Source: Streptococcus loxodontisalivarius | GTDB taxonomy: Bacteria > Bacillota > Bacilli > Lactobacillales > Streptococcaceae | DNA: 59,456 bases | Reading direction: 5' to 3' | Assembly: GCF_016908645.1 (NCBI RefSeq) | Contig: NZ_JAFBEH010000006.1 | Coordinates: 1-59,456 of the forward strand | Shown here: positions 46,413 to 54,527 of the stretch, one piece after another | How positions within the stretch are numbered: the first letter of the stretch is position 1 | Layout: every line of letters begins with the position of its first letter | Translations under genes and position numbers: made by a program | The notes under the pieces: generated by a model | Seen by the model: the letters and a program-made list of their open reading frames with translations, nothing else | What the model was told of the DNA's origin: nothing | The model's database searches: none

Positions 46413-48806
46413 ATGCTATTGGCGCATTATGAATCGAAATTAGAGTTAAAACAATCTTTAGAGAGCCATTTATTTAATGTTGCAGAGAAATCTCGAGAAA
46501 ATGCTCTGGATATAGGTCAAGGAGATATTTTATTTCTATTAGGACTGTACCATGATTTAGGAAAAGCAGATCGTAAATTTCAGGATAAGTTACTTAATAA
46601 TCCGACGATGCGTGTAGATCACTCTTCAGCTGGAGCAAAGTATCTATTTAGAAAAATAAAAACCTATTTATCGACAAAGTCAGTTGATAAGATGATACGT
46701 TCACAATTTAGCGAGATCATTGCTTATGTTATATCTGCACATCATGGAATGTACGATATCTTTGATAAAGATTGTGAAATGTTTGCATACAATAAGCTTA
46801 GAAATCGTATTTCAAAGGAAATGGTAGATTATCACTTTGAAAGCGATGTTATTTCTTTCGCAGCATTTTTGGAGACGAAATTATCTGATTATGGCTATAA
46901 GGGCTTAGAAATGTTGATTGATAGAGCTTTTGAAAATTATCGTGAAGCTGTCATGAGATTAGAGATCACTGATACCAGTGAAGAAAAATACTACCAGTCT
47001 TGCTTTGTTCGTTTATATCTATCCTTGCTTAAGAATGCAGACATTCTAGATACGATCAATGCTTATCAGTTACTGATTAGTCCTTTAAAACAAAACGAGC
47101 GCGAAATATTAAATAAATCCTATTTAGAAGCGATTGAAAGCAGATATGAACGCTTTTCAAAACCGACTACTCCGTTAAATATACTACGCTCACAAATTGC
47201 TGAACGTGTAAAAATACGAGGAGAAAATGATTCGTCAGGAATCTATCGCTTGGACTTACCAACTGGTGCAGGTAAGACAAATCTTAGTATGAGATATGGA
47301 TTTCATCAATTGGTCAGTCAAAATAAGTCACGATTCTTTTACATTACTCCTTTTCTGTCAGTTCTGGAACAAAATGCTACAGAGATTAGAAACGTTACTG
47401 GTGACAAAGGTATTTTAGAACACCATTCCAATGTGGTTGAACAGCAGGCTGATAATGATGAGAAAGACTCACTGATAAGTGATTACTTGACAGATAGCTG
47501 GGATAGTCAGATTATTCTTACATCAATGGTACAATTTTTTCAAACATTATTTAAAACAAAATCATCAAATATTAGACGTTTTTCAAGCCTTATTAACAGT
47601 ATTTTAGTTTTAGATGAAGTTCAATCATTACCCATAGAAGTAACAACCTTATTCAATCTAACCATGAATTTTTTAAATAGAGTGATGAATACGAGTGTTG
47701 TATTATGTACTGCTACTCAGCCGGCTTATGATTCGAATACAATTAAACACAGAATTTCTTACGGAGGTAAATCTGGAGAAGCTTCTGATATTGTCGAACT
47801 AGATGATGCAGAAAAAGAAATTTTTTCTAGAACAGAGCTACGAAAATTTGATGATAATAATCAAAGTTCAAGCTTGTCAGAACTCGTAGACTTTGTCCTT
47901 GAAAACGATGAGTCAATCCTTGCTATTTTTAATACCAAAAAGACTGTTGATCAATTTTACAGCTTACTTGAAGAACTAACTGATAGGCCACTCTACCAAT
48001 TATCAACGAATATGTGTGCACAGCACAGGTTTGATATTATTTCAGAAATAAAACAGCAATTATCAAATAATATTCCTGTTATTTGTGTTAGTACACAATT
48101 GATTGAGGCAGGAGTTGATGTTGATTTTAATCGTGTTATTCGTTCTTACGCAGGAATTGATTCGATTGTGCAAGCTAGTGGTCGCTGTAATCGTGAAGGA
48201 AAGCGAGATAAAGGACAGGTTACATTGGTTAATCTTACAAATGATGAGGAGAACATCTCAAGATTAAAAGAAATCAGAGCTAAGAAAAATGCAACAGAAT
48301 CAATTCTTTATAACATTTCATCTCCTATTAATCCTACTCTATTGAATCGTGATTTTTTTGAAAATTACTATGCTAATAATCAAGGTATGATGGATTATCC
48401 TTTAGAGAATGCAGGTGAATCTGTTTACGATTATTTAAGTACTAATGATTACCAAAAAAGACGTAATTTTAAAGGACAGTTAAAGCAAGCCTTTGAGACA
48501 GCAGGTTCAAAGATGGATTTAATCAAAAATGATAGTATTGGAGTTTTGGTGCCATATGAAGGAGCTGCTGAACGGTTACAAGTTTTAGAAGAACTGTGTG
48601 AAACAGATTATCCGACTCCTAAAGGCTATCAAGAAATTAAATCTATATTGAAAGAACTACAGACCTATACTGTGAATGTTCGAGAACGAGATCCAATACT
48701 AGCGGCAACAAAGGAATACCTTAATGGACGTATTCGAATACTGTCAGATGGATACTATAATGAGAAGAAGGGGGTAATATTAGAGGCAGGAACATTTTTA
48801 CTTTAA
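46413..48806 (+). CDS. cas3: CRISPR-associated helicase/nuclease Cas3 (type I-C)
   Basis: Cas3 unwinds and degrades DNA recruited by Cascade. The 797-residue protein has an N-terminal HD nuclease domain (H19, HDLGK at 47-51, HHG at about 110) and an SF2 helicase domain with Walker A LPTGAGKT (about 283-290), DEVQ box (LDEVQSLP, about 398-405), motif III TATQ and QASGRCNREG (motif VI). I place the start at the ATG at 46413 because GAGGTGA sits 6 nt upstream and the predicted mRNA starts near 46389; an earlier ATG at 46389 would be leaderless. Confidence 0.94.
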   Translation: MLLAHYESKLELKQSLESHLFNVAEKSRENALDIGQGDILFLLGLYHDLGKADRKFQDKLLNNPTMRVDHSSAGAKYLFRKIKTYLSTKSVDKMIRSQFSEIIAYVISAHHGMYDIFDKDCEMFAYNKLRNRISKEMVDYHFESDVISFAAFLETKLSDYGYKGLEMLIDRAFENYREAVMRLEITDTSEEKYYQSCFVRLYLSLLKNADILDTINAYQLLISPLKQNEREILNKSYLEAIESRYERFSKPTTPLNILRSQIAERVKIRGENDSSGIYRLDLPTGAGKTNLSMRYGFHQLVSQNKSRFFYITPFLSVLEQNATEIRNVTGDKGILEHHSNVVEQQADNDEKDSLISDYLTDSWDSQIILTSMVQFFQTLFKTKSSNIRRFSSLINSILVLDEVQSLPIEVTTLFNLTMNFLNRVMNTSVVLCTATQPAYDSNTIKHRISYGGKSGEASDIVELDDAEKEIFSRTELRKFDDNNQSSSLSELVDFVLENDESILAIFNTKKTVDQFYSLLEELTDRPLYQLSTNMCAQHRFDIISEIKQQLSNNIPVICVSTQLIEAGVDVDFNRVIRSYAGIDSIVQASGRCNREGKRDKGQVTLVNLTNDEENISRLKEIRAKKNATESILYNISSPINPTLLNRDFFENYYANNQGMMDYPLENAGESVYDYLSTNDYQKRRNFKGQLKQAFETAGSKMDLIKNDSIGVLVPYEGAAERLQVLEELCETDYPTPKGYQEIKSILKELQTYTVNVRERDPILAATKEYLNGRIRILSDGYYNEKKGVILEAGTFLL

Positions 48807-48852
48807 CTTTTCAAAAAGGGTATATATTATAAATATTGAAGGAGGTTTTAAA

Positions 48853-49581
48853 TTGTACAGATCTAGAAACTTTTACGCGAGAATACACGGCGATCGGGCG
48901 CTCTTTACCAATCCGGCTACTAAAGGCGGGAGCGAAAGATCATCGTATTCGGTTCCCACTCGACAGGCTTTGCAGGGGATAATTGATGGCATTTATCATA
49001 AGCCGACATTCACAAATGTTGTTACTGAAGTTAAGATTGTCAATCAAATTCAGACAGAGCTGCATGGAGTTCGTGCTTTGTTACATGATTATAGTGCAGA
49101 TCTGAGCTACGTGTCTTATTTGAGTGATGTTGAATACCTTATAAAATTTCATTTTATTTGGAATGAAAATCGTGAAGACTTAATACGAGATAGGCTACCT
49201 AACAAACACGAAGCCATTATGGAGCGCTCCATTCGAAAAGGTGGGCGACGAGACATTTTCCTTGGTACAAGAGAATGTTTCGGATTGGTTGATGAAATCA
49301 GTCAGGAAGAGTATGAAACTATCCCTTCTTACTACGATGGCATTACTATTGATTTAGGCATAATGTTTCACTCTTTTGCCTATCCAACAGATAAAACAAG
49401 ACCATTAAAATCTTATTTTACCAAAACAGTGATGGAAAATGGAGTGATTGTATTTAAACCACAGTCGGAGTGTGAAATTGAAAATACTCTGTCTAGTTAT
49501 GCATTTAAAGCACCTGCCCAGGTTAAATCAGTAGAGGAAGAGTACAAAGAGTATGAGGCAATGGAGAAAGGAGAGGATTGA
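48853..49581 (+). CDS. cas5c: CRISPR-associated protein Cas5c (pre-crRNA processing, type I-C)
   Basis: In type I-C, which has no Cas6, Cas5c itself cuts the repeat hairpin of the precursor RNA and caps the crRNA in Cascade. The 242-residue protein starts at TTG 48853 with GGAGG 7 nt upstream. It has an N-terminal ferredoxin-like domain (SRNFYARIHGDRALFTNP) and the family segment MERSIRKGGRRDIFLGTREC (about 117-136). It follows cas3 by 46 nt and shares one base with the cas8c start. Confidence 0.92.
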   Translation: MYRSRNFYARIHGDRALFTNPATKGGSERSSYSVPTRQALQGIIDGIYHKPTFTNVVTEVKIVNQIQTELHGVRALLHDYSADLSYVSYLSDVEYLIKFHFIWNENREDLIRDRLPNKHEAIMERSIRKGGRRDIFLGTRECFGLVDEISQEEYETIPSYYDGITIDLGIMFHSFAYPTDKTRPLKSYFTKTVMENGVIVFKPQSECEIENTLSSYAFKAPAQVKSVEEEYKEYEAMEKGED

Positions 49582-51533
49582 TGGATTTCTTTACATCTCT
49601 TTTAAATGCCTATGAAAAGGCTGAAGAAATAGGATTAGTTGATCAACGAATGGGGGATAATGAACCTGTTTTGTTACCGATTTACCATAATAATAAAATT
49701 ATAAAGAAAACAGATTTTTTTATAAATATATTTCTAGATAATAATGGTTGTTTTTATAAAGCAGAGCGTATTGAAGAAGGGGCTAATATCATTTTTCCTA
49801 TAACTTTTGAATCAAGTAATAGGACTAGCACAAAGATAGCACCGCATCCGATTACTGATAGTTGGTACTATGTCATGTATTCTGAATTAAGACAGGATAA
49901 ACAGCATGTATACCTTGAAAATCTAAATAATTGGATAACTCAGACTAAGAGTTCAAATGTAAAACGCTTTTTAGAATTTATTTATAACTTTGTAAGAGCA
50001 CCGAAATCTGTTGAATTGGTTTTAAAAAGTGCATTTGGTCAGGATTGTCAGATATTTCAAGAGTTCAATGATGAAGAAAATAAGTTTCATTCAGCAGAGA
50101 TTGTTTACGGAGAAAATAAAAAGACAATAGTACTTAGTAAAGTAAATTTAACATTTACAATCATGAATTATGATGGTTTTAAAAATATATCTGTTTCAAA
50201 TTTTAAAGAACTTCATAATGATCATTTGAAAGTAATAAAGCAAATTAATACTGAAAATATAGGTATCTGTAATATTAGTGGCAAAGAAGATAGGATTATA
50301 TCGTTACATCGAAGTATTGGAGGACCGTTCGGAAAAGCAAAGTTAATTTCTAAGAGTGATGGGAATAAATTTGCATATCAAGGAGATAGATTTTCAACAA
50401 ATAAAGACGATGTTGATATTATAAAAATAGGCTATGAAACTTCTGAGAAAATACACCTAATGATTAAGTATCTGCTGGAAAATAAGAATAGCAGCACTTG
50501 GTTGGGATCATCCCAATACCTCATCAATTGGTTTAGTGATGATTTAGTCAATAACAGTCAACTTGATATTGTAAAGCCAGTCTTTGATGATTTATTTGAA
50601 GACGATGAGGACGAAGAAGATACACAAGTCCTTATCAGACCCAGTGAAGAAAATAGAGAAATAGGTTCTTCATTTATTAAAGGGAAAAAGCTATTTGGTA
50701 GTGATGCAACATATTACATTGCTGTATTAAATAAAACTAGTAACGGACGCATTGCCTTAAAATATTTTAGGAGTCTACAAGTTTCTCAATTATTAAAAAA
50801 TCTGGAAGCTTGGCAAGAAAATTACTCTTGGGAGATTTGGACTAAAGCAGGCAATTATAAACTGAAAACTCCAATCATTAATGATATTATTTCAGTTGCT
50901 TATGGAGTTGATAGAGAACGCTATTTGGAAGTAGATAATGATCGTTTTAAAAGTGATCAATACCAACAATTAGTTACCGCTCTTATTGACGGAAAGTCAA
51001 TACCAGGGACAGTTGTAAAAAAATTAGAAGATAATATTCGTCAGAGGCAAAAGTATTCGAAACGTTGGAAACAAGTGCAACAAGTTAGTCTTGGAATTTT
51101 ACATAAACAAAACGGGGAGGAGTTTTCTTCAATGCTAGATCATACCAATCAAAATCGGTCATATCTATTTGGTCGTCTACTGGCTATCTATGAATTAACT
51201 GAGCATCTACGTTACAAGCTAGAGGGGAGCGACAGTGGTCGCATTACCAACGCAGAGCGCTATTGGACAGCTTATACTGGACAGCCAACAAAAATAATGA
51301 TGTTGTTAGAAAATAAAATTCAACCATATGCAGAAACACTAAAATTAAACCGTCCTGGTAGTTGGAATAAACTTAGTAAGGAAAAAGAAGAGATTATGGA
51401 ACTCTTGAATCCTTTGTTGGAGACGAAATCAATGGAAGAGTCATTGGATTATCGTTTTTTCTTTGGTTATTATGCTGAGAAAAAATTCTATTACACCAAA
51501 CAAAACATGGAAGTAGCAGAAAGTGAGGAATAA
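49581..51533 (+). CDS. cas8c: CRISPR Cascade large subunit Cas8c (Csd1)
   Basis: Cas8c recognises the PAM and supports R-loop formation in the type I-C Cascade. The 650-residue protein starts MDFFTSLLNAYEKAEEIGLV, the family N-terminus, at the ATG overlapping the cas5c stop (TGATG), after AAAGGAGAGG. The C-terminal part (about residues 518-650) is helical and corresponds to the separately translated small subunit. Sequence is A+T-rich compared with the his genes, consistent with horizontal transfer. Confidence 0.92.
   Translation: MDFFTSLLNAYEKAEEIGLVDQRMGDNEPVLLPIYHNNKIIKKTDFFINIFLDNNGCFYKAERIEEGANIIFPITFESSNRTSTKIAPHPITDSWYYVMYSELRQDKQHVYLENLNNWITQTKSSNVKRFLEFIYNFVRAPKSVELVLKSAFGQDCQIFQEFNDEENKFHSAEIVYGENKKTIVLSKVNLTFTIMNYDGFKNISVSNFKELHNDHLKVIKQINTENIGICNISGKEDRIISLHRSIGGPFGKAKLISKSDGNKFAYQGDRFSTNKDDVDIIKIGYETSEKIHLMIKYLLENKNSSTWLGSSQYLINWFSDDLVNNSQLDIVKPVFDDLFEDDEDEEDTQVLIRPSEENREIGSSFIKGKKLFGSDATYYIAVLNKTSNGRIALKYFRSLQVSQLLKNLEAWQENYSWEIWTKAGNYKLKTPIINDIISVAYGVDRERYLEVDNDRFKSDQYQQLVTALIDGKSIPGTVVKKLEDNIRQRQKYSKRWKQVQQVSLGILHKQNGEEFSSMLDHTNQNRSYLFGRLLAIYELTEHLRYKLEGSDSGRITNAERYWTAYTGQPTKIMMLLENKIQPYAETLKLNRPGSWNKLSKEKEEIMELLNPLLETKSMEESLDYRFFFGYYAEKKFYYTKQNMEVAESEE
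51132..51533 (+). CDS. cas11c: Cas11c small subunit from an internal start within cas8c
   Basis: Inside cas8c, in the same frame, a strong GGGGAGGAG site (51114-51122) lies 9 nt before an ATG at 51132. Translation from it gives a 133-residue helical protein beginning MLDHTNQNRSYLFGRLLAIY and sharing the cas8c stop. Type I-C systems are known to make their small subunit Cas11c from such an internal start at the cas8c 3' end. The size and position fit that, so I annotate it as a real nested gene. Confidence 0.75.
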   Translation: MLDHTNQNRSYLFGRLLAIYELTEHLRYKLEGSDSGRITNAERYWTAYTGQPTKIMMLLENKIQPYAETLKLNRPGSWNKLSKEKEEIMELLNPLLETKSMEESLDYRFFFGYYAEKKFYYTKQNMEVAESEE

Positions 51534-51536
51534 GAT

Positions 51537-52385
51537 ATGTTAGAACATAAGATTGATTTTATGGTTACCGTTGAAGTGAGAGAAGCAAACGCAAACGGAG
51601 ATCCCTTATCAGGAAATATGCCTAGAACGGATGCAAAAGGTTATGGTTTGATGAGTGATGTTTCGGTTAAACGCAAAATCAGAAATCGTATGCAAGATAT
51701 GAGGCAGCCTATATTTGTACAGGCAGGAGACCGTATTGAAGATGACTTTAAGTCTTTAGAAAAACGTTTCTCTAATCAATTTACTGCAAAAACTCCTGAC
51801 AGTGAAATTGAAGAAAAAGCTAATCAATTATGGCTAGATGTCCGTTCTTTTGGTCAAGTCTTTACTTATTTAAAAAAATCAATTGGTGTACGGGGTCCAG
51901 TCTCTATTAGTATGGCGAAATCCTTAGAACCAATTGTAATTTCCAGTTTACAAATTACCCGTAGTACCAATGGTATGGAGGCTAAAAATGAAAGCGGTCG
52001 TTCCTCAGATACTATGGGAACTAAGCATTTTGTTGACTATGGTGTCTATGTCATCAAAGGTTCGATTAATCCGAATTTTGCTGAAAAAACAGGATTTTCC
52101 GATGAAGATGCTGAGGTGATTAAGGAAACACTGATTAGTCTTTTTGAAAATGATGCTTCATCAGCTCGTCCTGAAGGATCAATGCGTGTTCGCGAAGTCT
52201 TTTGGTTTACACATAGCAGTAAGCTAGGAAATGTATCTAGCGCGCGTATCTTTGATTTATTAGAATTTGATAAAGAACAACGAGATAAAACAGACTATGA
52301 AGACTATGCTCTTCATCTTAATCAAGAGAAATTGGCTGATTATGAGAACAAAGGATTACAAGTTGAAATTCTAGAAGGACTATAA
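51537..52385 (+). CDS. cas7c: CRISPR Cascade backbone protein Cas7c (Csd2)
   Basis: Cas7c coats the spacer part of the crRNA in multiple copies. The 282-residue protein shows the family start DFMVTVEVREANANGDPLSG (about 7-26), with NMPRTDAKGYGLMSDVSVKRKIRNRM following, and IGVRGPVSISMAKSL at about 116-130. Its ATG lies 3 nt after the cas8c stop, with GAGGAATAAG as the ribosome-binding site. It ends 1 nt before cas4. Confidence 0.95.
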   Translation: MLEHKIDFMVTVEVREANANGDPLSGNMPRTDAKGYGLMSDVSVKRKIRNRMQDMRQPIFVQAGDRIEDDFKSLEKRFSNQFTAKTPDSEIEEKANQLWLDVRSFGQVFTYLKKSIGVRGPVSISMAKSLEPIVISSLQITRSTNGMEAKNESGRSSDTMGTKHFVDYGVYVIKGSINPNFAEKTGFSDEDAEVIKETLISLFENDASSARPEGSMRVREVFWFTHSSKLGNVSSARIFDLLEFDKEQRDKTDYEDYALHLNQEKLADYENKGLQVEILEGL

Positions 52386-52386
52386 A

Positions 52387-53058
52387 ATGGTTTACTCGGA
52401 AAATGATTACCTAATGTTATCGGGGATTCAACATTTTCAATTTTGTAAAAGGCAGTGGGGGTTGATTCATATTGAGCAGCAGTGGGCTGAAAATGAGGCA
52501 ACGACACATGGTCAGATTTTACATCAAAAGGCGGATAATCCCTATATTAAAGAAAAACGAAAAGATGTTATTGTCTCTCGTGCGATGCATGTTTCATCAA
52601 AAAGACTTGGTCTATATGGGATTCTTGATGTTGTAGAATTTTACAATGATAACAATGGAGTTGCTTTGAAAGGCAAAAATGGGAAATGGCGACCTTGTAT
52701 TGTAGAGTATAAGCGAGGCAAGCCGAAAAATGATACGAGAGATATAGTTCAATTGGTAGCACAAACCATTTGTTTAGAGGAAACCTTCGGATGTCATATT
52801 GAAACGGGTTGTCTTTACTATCACAGTGTGAATCAAAAGAAAATTATTGAAATTACGGAAGCATTACGGAAAGAAGTTTTTGAATTAGCAGAGCAAATGC
52901 ATTCTTATTATGATAATAAAATCATAGGTAAAGCTGAGTATTTTAAGAATTGTCCGCTCTGCTCTTTGGTAGATATTTGTAAACCTCGGTTGAGTAAGAA
53001 AACTCGTAATGTAGACAATTATATTCGACAGTCTTTGATGAGTGAGGATAGTATATGA
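52387..53058 (+). CDS. cas4: CRISPR-associated exonuclease Cas4
   Basis: Cas4 trims prespacers and selects them by PAM during adaptation. The 223-residue protein has the iron-sulfur cysteines in FQFCKRQWGL (about 17-26) and in NCPLCSLVDICKP (about 191-203), and RecB-like nuclease residues around LGLYGILDVVEF and CIVEYKRGKPK (about 99-118). The start follows the cas7c stop by 1 nt. It overlaps cas1 by 4 nt. Confidence 0.93.
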   Translation: MVYSENDYLMLSGIQHFQFCKRQWGLIHIEQQWAENEATTHGQILHQKADNPYIKEKRKDVIVSRAMHVSSKRLGLYGILDVVEFYNDNNGVALKGKNGKWRPCIVEYKRGKPKNDTRDIVQLVAQTICLEETFGCHIETGCLYYHSVNQKKIIEITEALRKEVFELAEQMHSYYDNKIIGKAEYFKNCPLCSLVDICKPRLSKKTRNVDNYIRQSLMSEDSI

Positions 53059-54080
53059 AAAAACTGTTAAATACTCTATATCTTACGCAAGATAATTTTT
53101 ATCTCACACGTGAGCGAGATAATATTGTTATCAAGCAAGAAGGAAAAGTTGTTCATCGTTTCCCTTATCGTATTATTGATGGTATTGTCTGTTTTTCATA
53201 TTTAGGTGCCTCACCATCTTTAATTGAACTTTGCGCAGAAAAGCAAATTAATCTCTCTTTTCATACTCCTCAAGGTCGTTTTTGTGGTCGTTTTGTAGGT
53301 CCAACGAATGGGAATGTTCTGCTCAGGCGGGAACATTATCGATTGGCAGATCATCCTCGTTCACTGGAATATGCCAAGCGCTTTATATTAGCAAAAGTGT
53401 CAAATTCCCGAAAATATTTACTTCGTTTTAAGCGGGATCATCGAGATAGAATCGATAGTCAGCTATTTGAAGAAGTCAATTCAGAATTGACAAAGGCACT
53501 AGAAATGATTCAATTTGCACCTGATAAGGAAACGTTACTAGGAATTGAAGGGCAGGCTGCAAATCAATATTTTCGTACTTTTAATGAACTTGTCTTAACA
53601 GATAAGGATACGTTTCAGTTTAATGGTCGGACGCGAAGACCACCACAAGACTGTGTGAATGCACTTATGTCATTCGGCTATAGTTTATTGACTTATGAAT
53701 GTCAGTCTGCTTTAGAAGCTGTTGGATTAGATAGTTATGTTGGATTTTTCCACACAGATAGGCCGGGTAGAGCCAGTCTAGCTTTAGACTTGGTAGAGGA
53801 ATTTCGTTCTTATGTTGTTGATCGATTTGTGTTTTCTTTGATAAATAAGGGGCAATTAACGAAAAAGCATTTTGATATCAAAGAGAACGGTAGTGTGATT
53901 TTGACTGAAAAAGGGCGCTCCATTTTTATTGAAGCTTGGCAAAAGCGAAAGCATATAGAAGTTGAACATCCTTTTACGAAAGAAAAAGTTAAGTTAATGC
54001 TCCTACCATATGTGCAAGCGCAACTATTAGCGAAAGCCATTCGTGGGGAATTAGACTCTTATCCGCCGTTTTTGATTTAG
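53055..54080 (+). CDS. cas1: CRISPR-associated integrase Cas1 (type I-C)
   Basis: Cas1 with Cas2 inserts new spacers next to the leader. The 341-residue protein has the catalytic metal-binding glutamate in LLGIEGQAANQYF (about 156-168), the histidine in VGFFHTDRPGRASLALDLVEEFR (about 230-252) and the aspartate in LALDLVEEF. No reverse-transcriptase or other domain is fused. Its coding sequence overlaps cas4 by 4 nt, and cas2 follows 9 nt later, so the three form the adaptation module. Confidence 0.95.
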   Translation: MKKLLNTLYLTQDNFYLTRERDNIVIKQEGKVVHRFPYRIIDGIVCFSYLGASPSLIELCAEKQINLSFHTPQGRFCGRFVGPTNGNVLLRREHYRLADHPRSLEYAKRFILAKVSNSRKYLLRFKRDHRDRIDSQLFEEVNSELTKALEMIQFAPDKETLLGIEGQAANQYFRTFNELVLTDKDTFQFNGRTRRPPQDCVNALMSFGYSLLTYECQSALEAVGLDSYVGFFHTDRPGRASLALDLVEEFRSYVVDRFVFSLINKGQLTKKHFDIKENGSVILTEKGRSIFIEAWQKRKHIEVEHPFTKEKVKLMLLPYVQAQLLAKAIRGELDSYPPFLI

Positions 54081-54089
54081 GTATATTTT

Positions 54090-54383
54090 ATGATGGTTTT
54101 AGTAACGTATGATGTCAATACAGAGACGACAGAAGGTAGAAAGCGCCTGCGCCATGTTGCGAAATTATGTATTGATTATGGGCAGCGTGTACAAAATTCA
54201 GTTTTCGAATGTTCTGTTACTCCGGCTGAATTTATAGAAATAAAAAATAAATTAGTCACGATTATTGATAAAGAATCAGATAGTATTCGATTTTATTTGC
54301 TTGGAAAAAATTGGCAAAATCGAATTGAGACGATTGGTCGAGATGATAGTTATGATCCTGATCAGGGAGTATTGCTATTATAA
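54090..54383 (+). CDS. cas2: CRISPR-associated protein Cas2
   Basis: Cas2 forms the central dimer of the Cas1-Cas2 integrase complex. The 97-residue ferredoxin-like protein starts MMVLVTYDVNTETTEGRKRL; the conserved aspartate is in TYDV (D8). Two consecutive ATGs (54090 and 54093) are possible starts, and I keep the first. The gene directly precedes the leader and array. Confidence 0.93.
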   Translation: MMVLVTYDVNTETTEGRKRLRHVAKLCIDYGQRVQNSVFECSVTPAEFIEIKNKLVTIIDKESDSIRFYLLGKNWQNRIETIGRDDSYDPDQGVLLL

Positions 54384-54527
54384 GTGGTGTGTGCGAATCT
54401 AGGTTACACATAAAATCCTGGGACATTCGCGCACAAAAAGTTAAAAAAGTGGCGAAAATCTAAATTTTATAGATTAAATCCATTCTATAAATGAGAGATT
54501 TGGTCACAAACGGTGTAATTACGCGCC
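54384..54527 (+). promoter_or_regulatory. CRISPR leader
   Basis: The 144-nt leader lies between cas2 and the first repeat. It begins with an inverted repeat GTGTGCGAAT (54389-54398) and ATTCGCGCAC (54425-54434), then becomes A+T-rich with a TATAAA near 54486. It ends ACGCGCC before the first repeat. New spacers should be added at this side. Confidence 0.8.
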
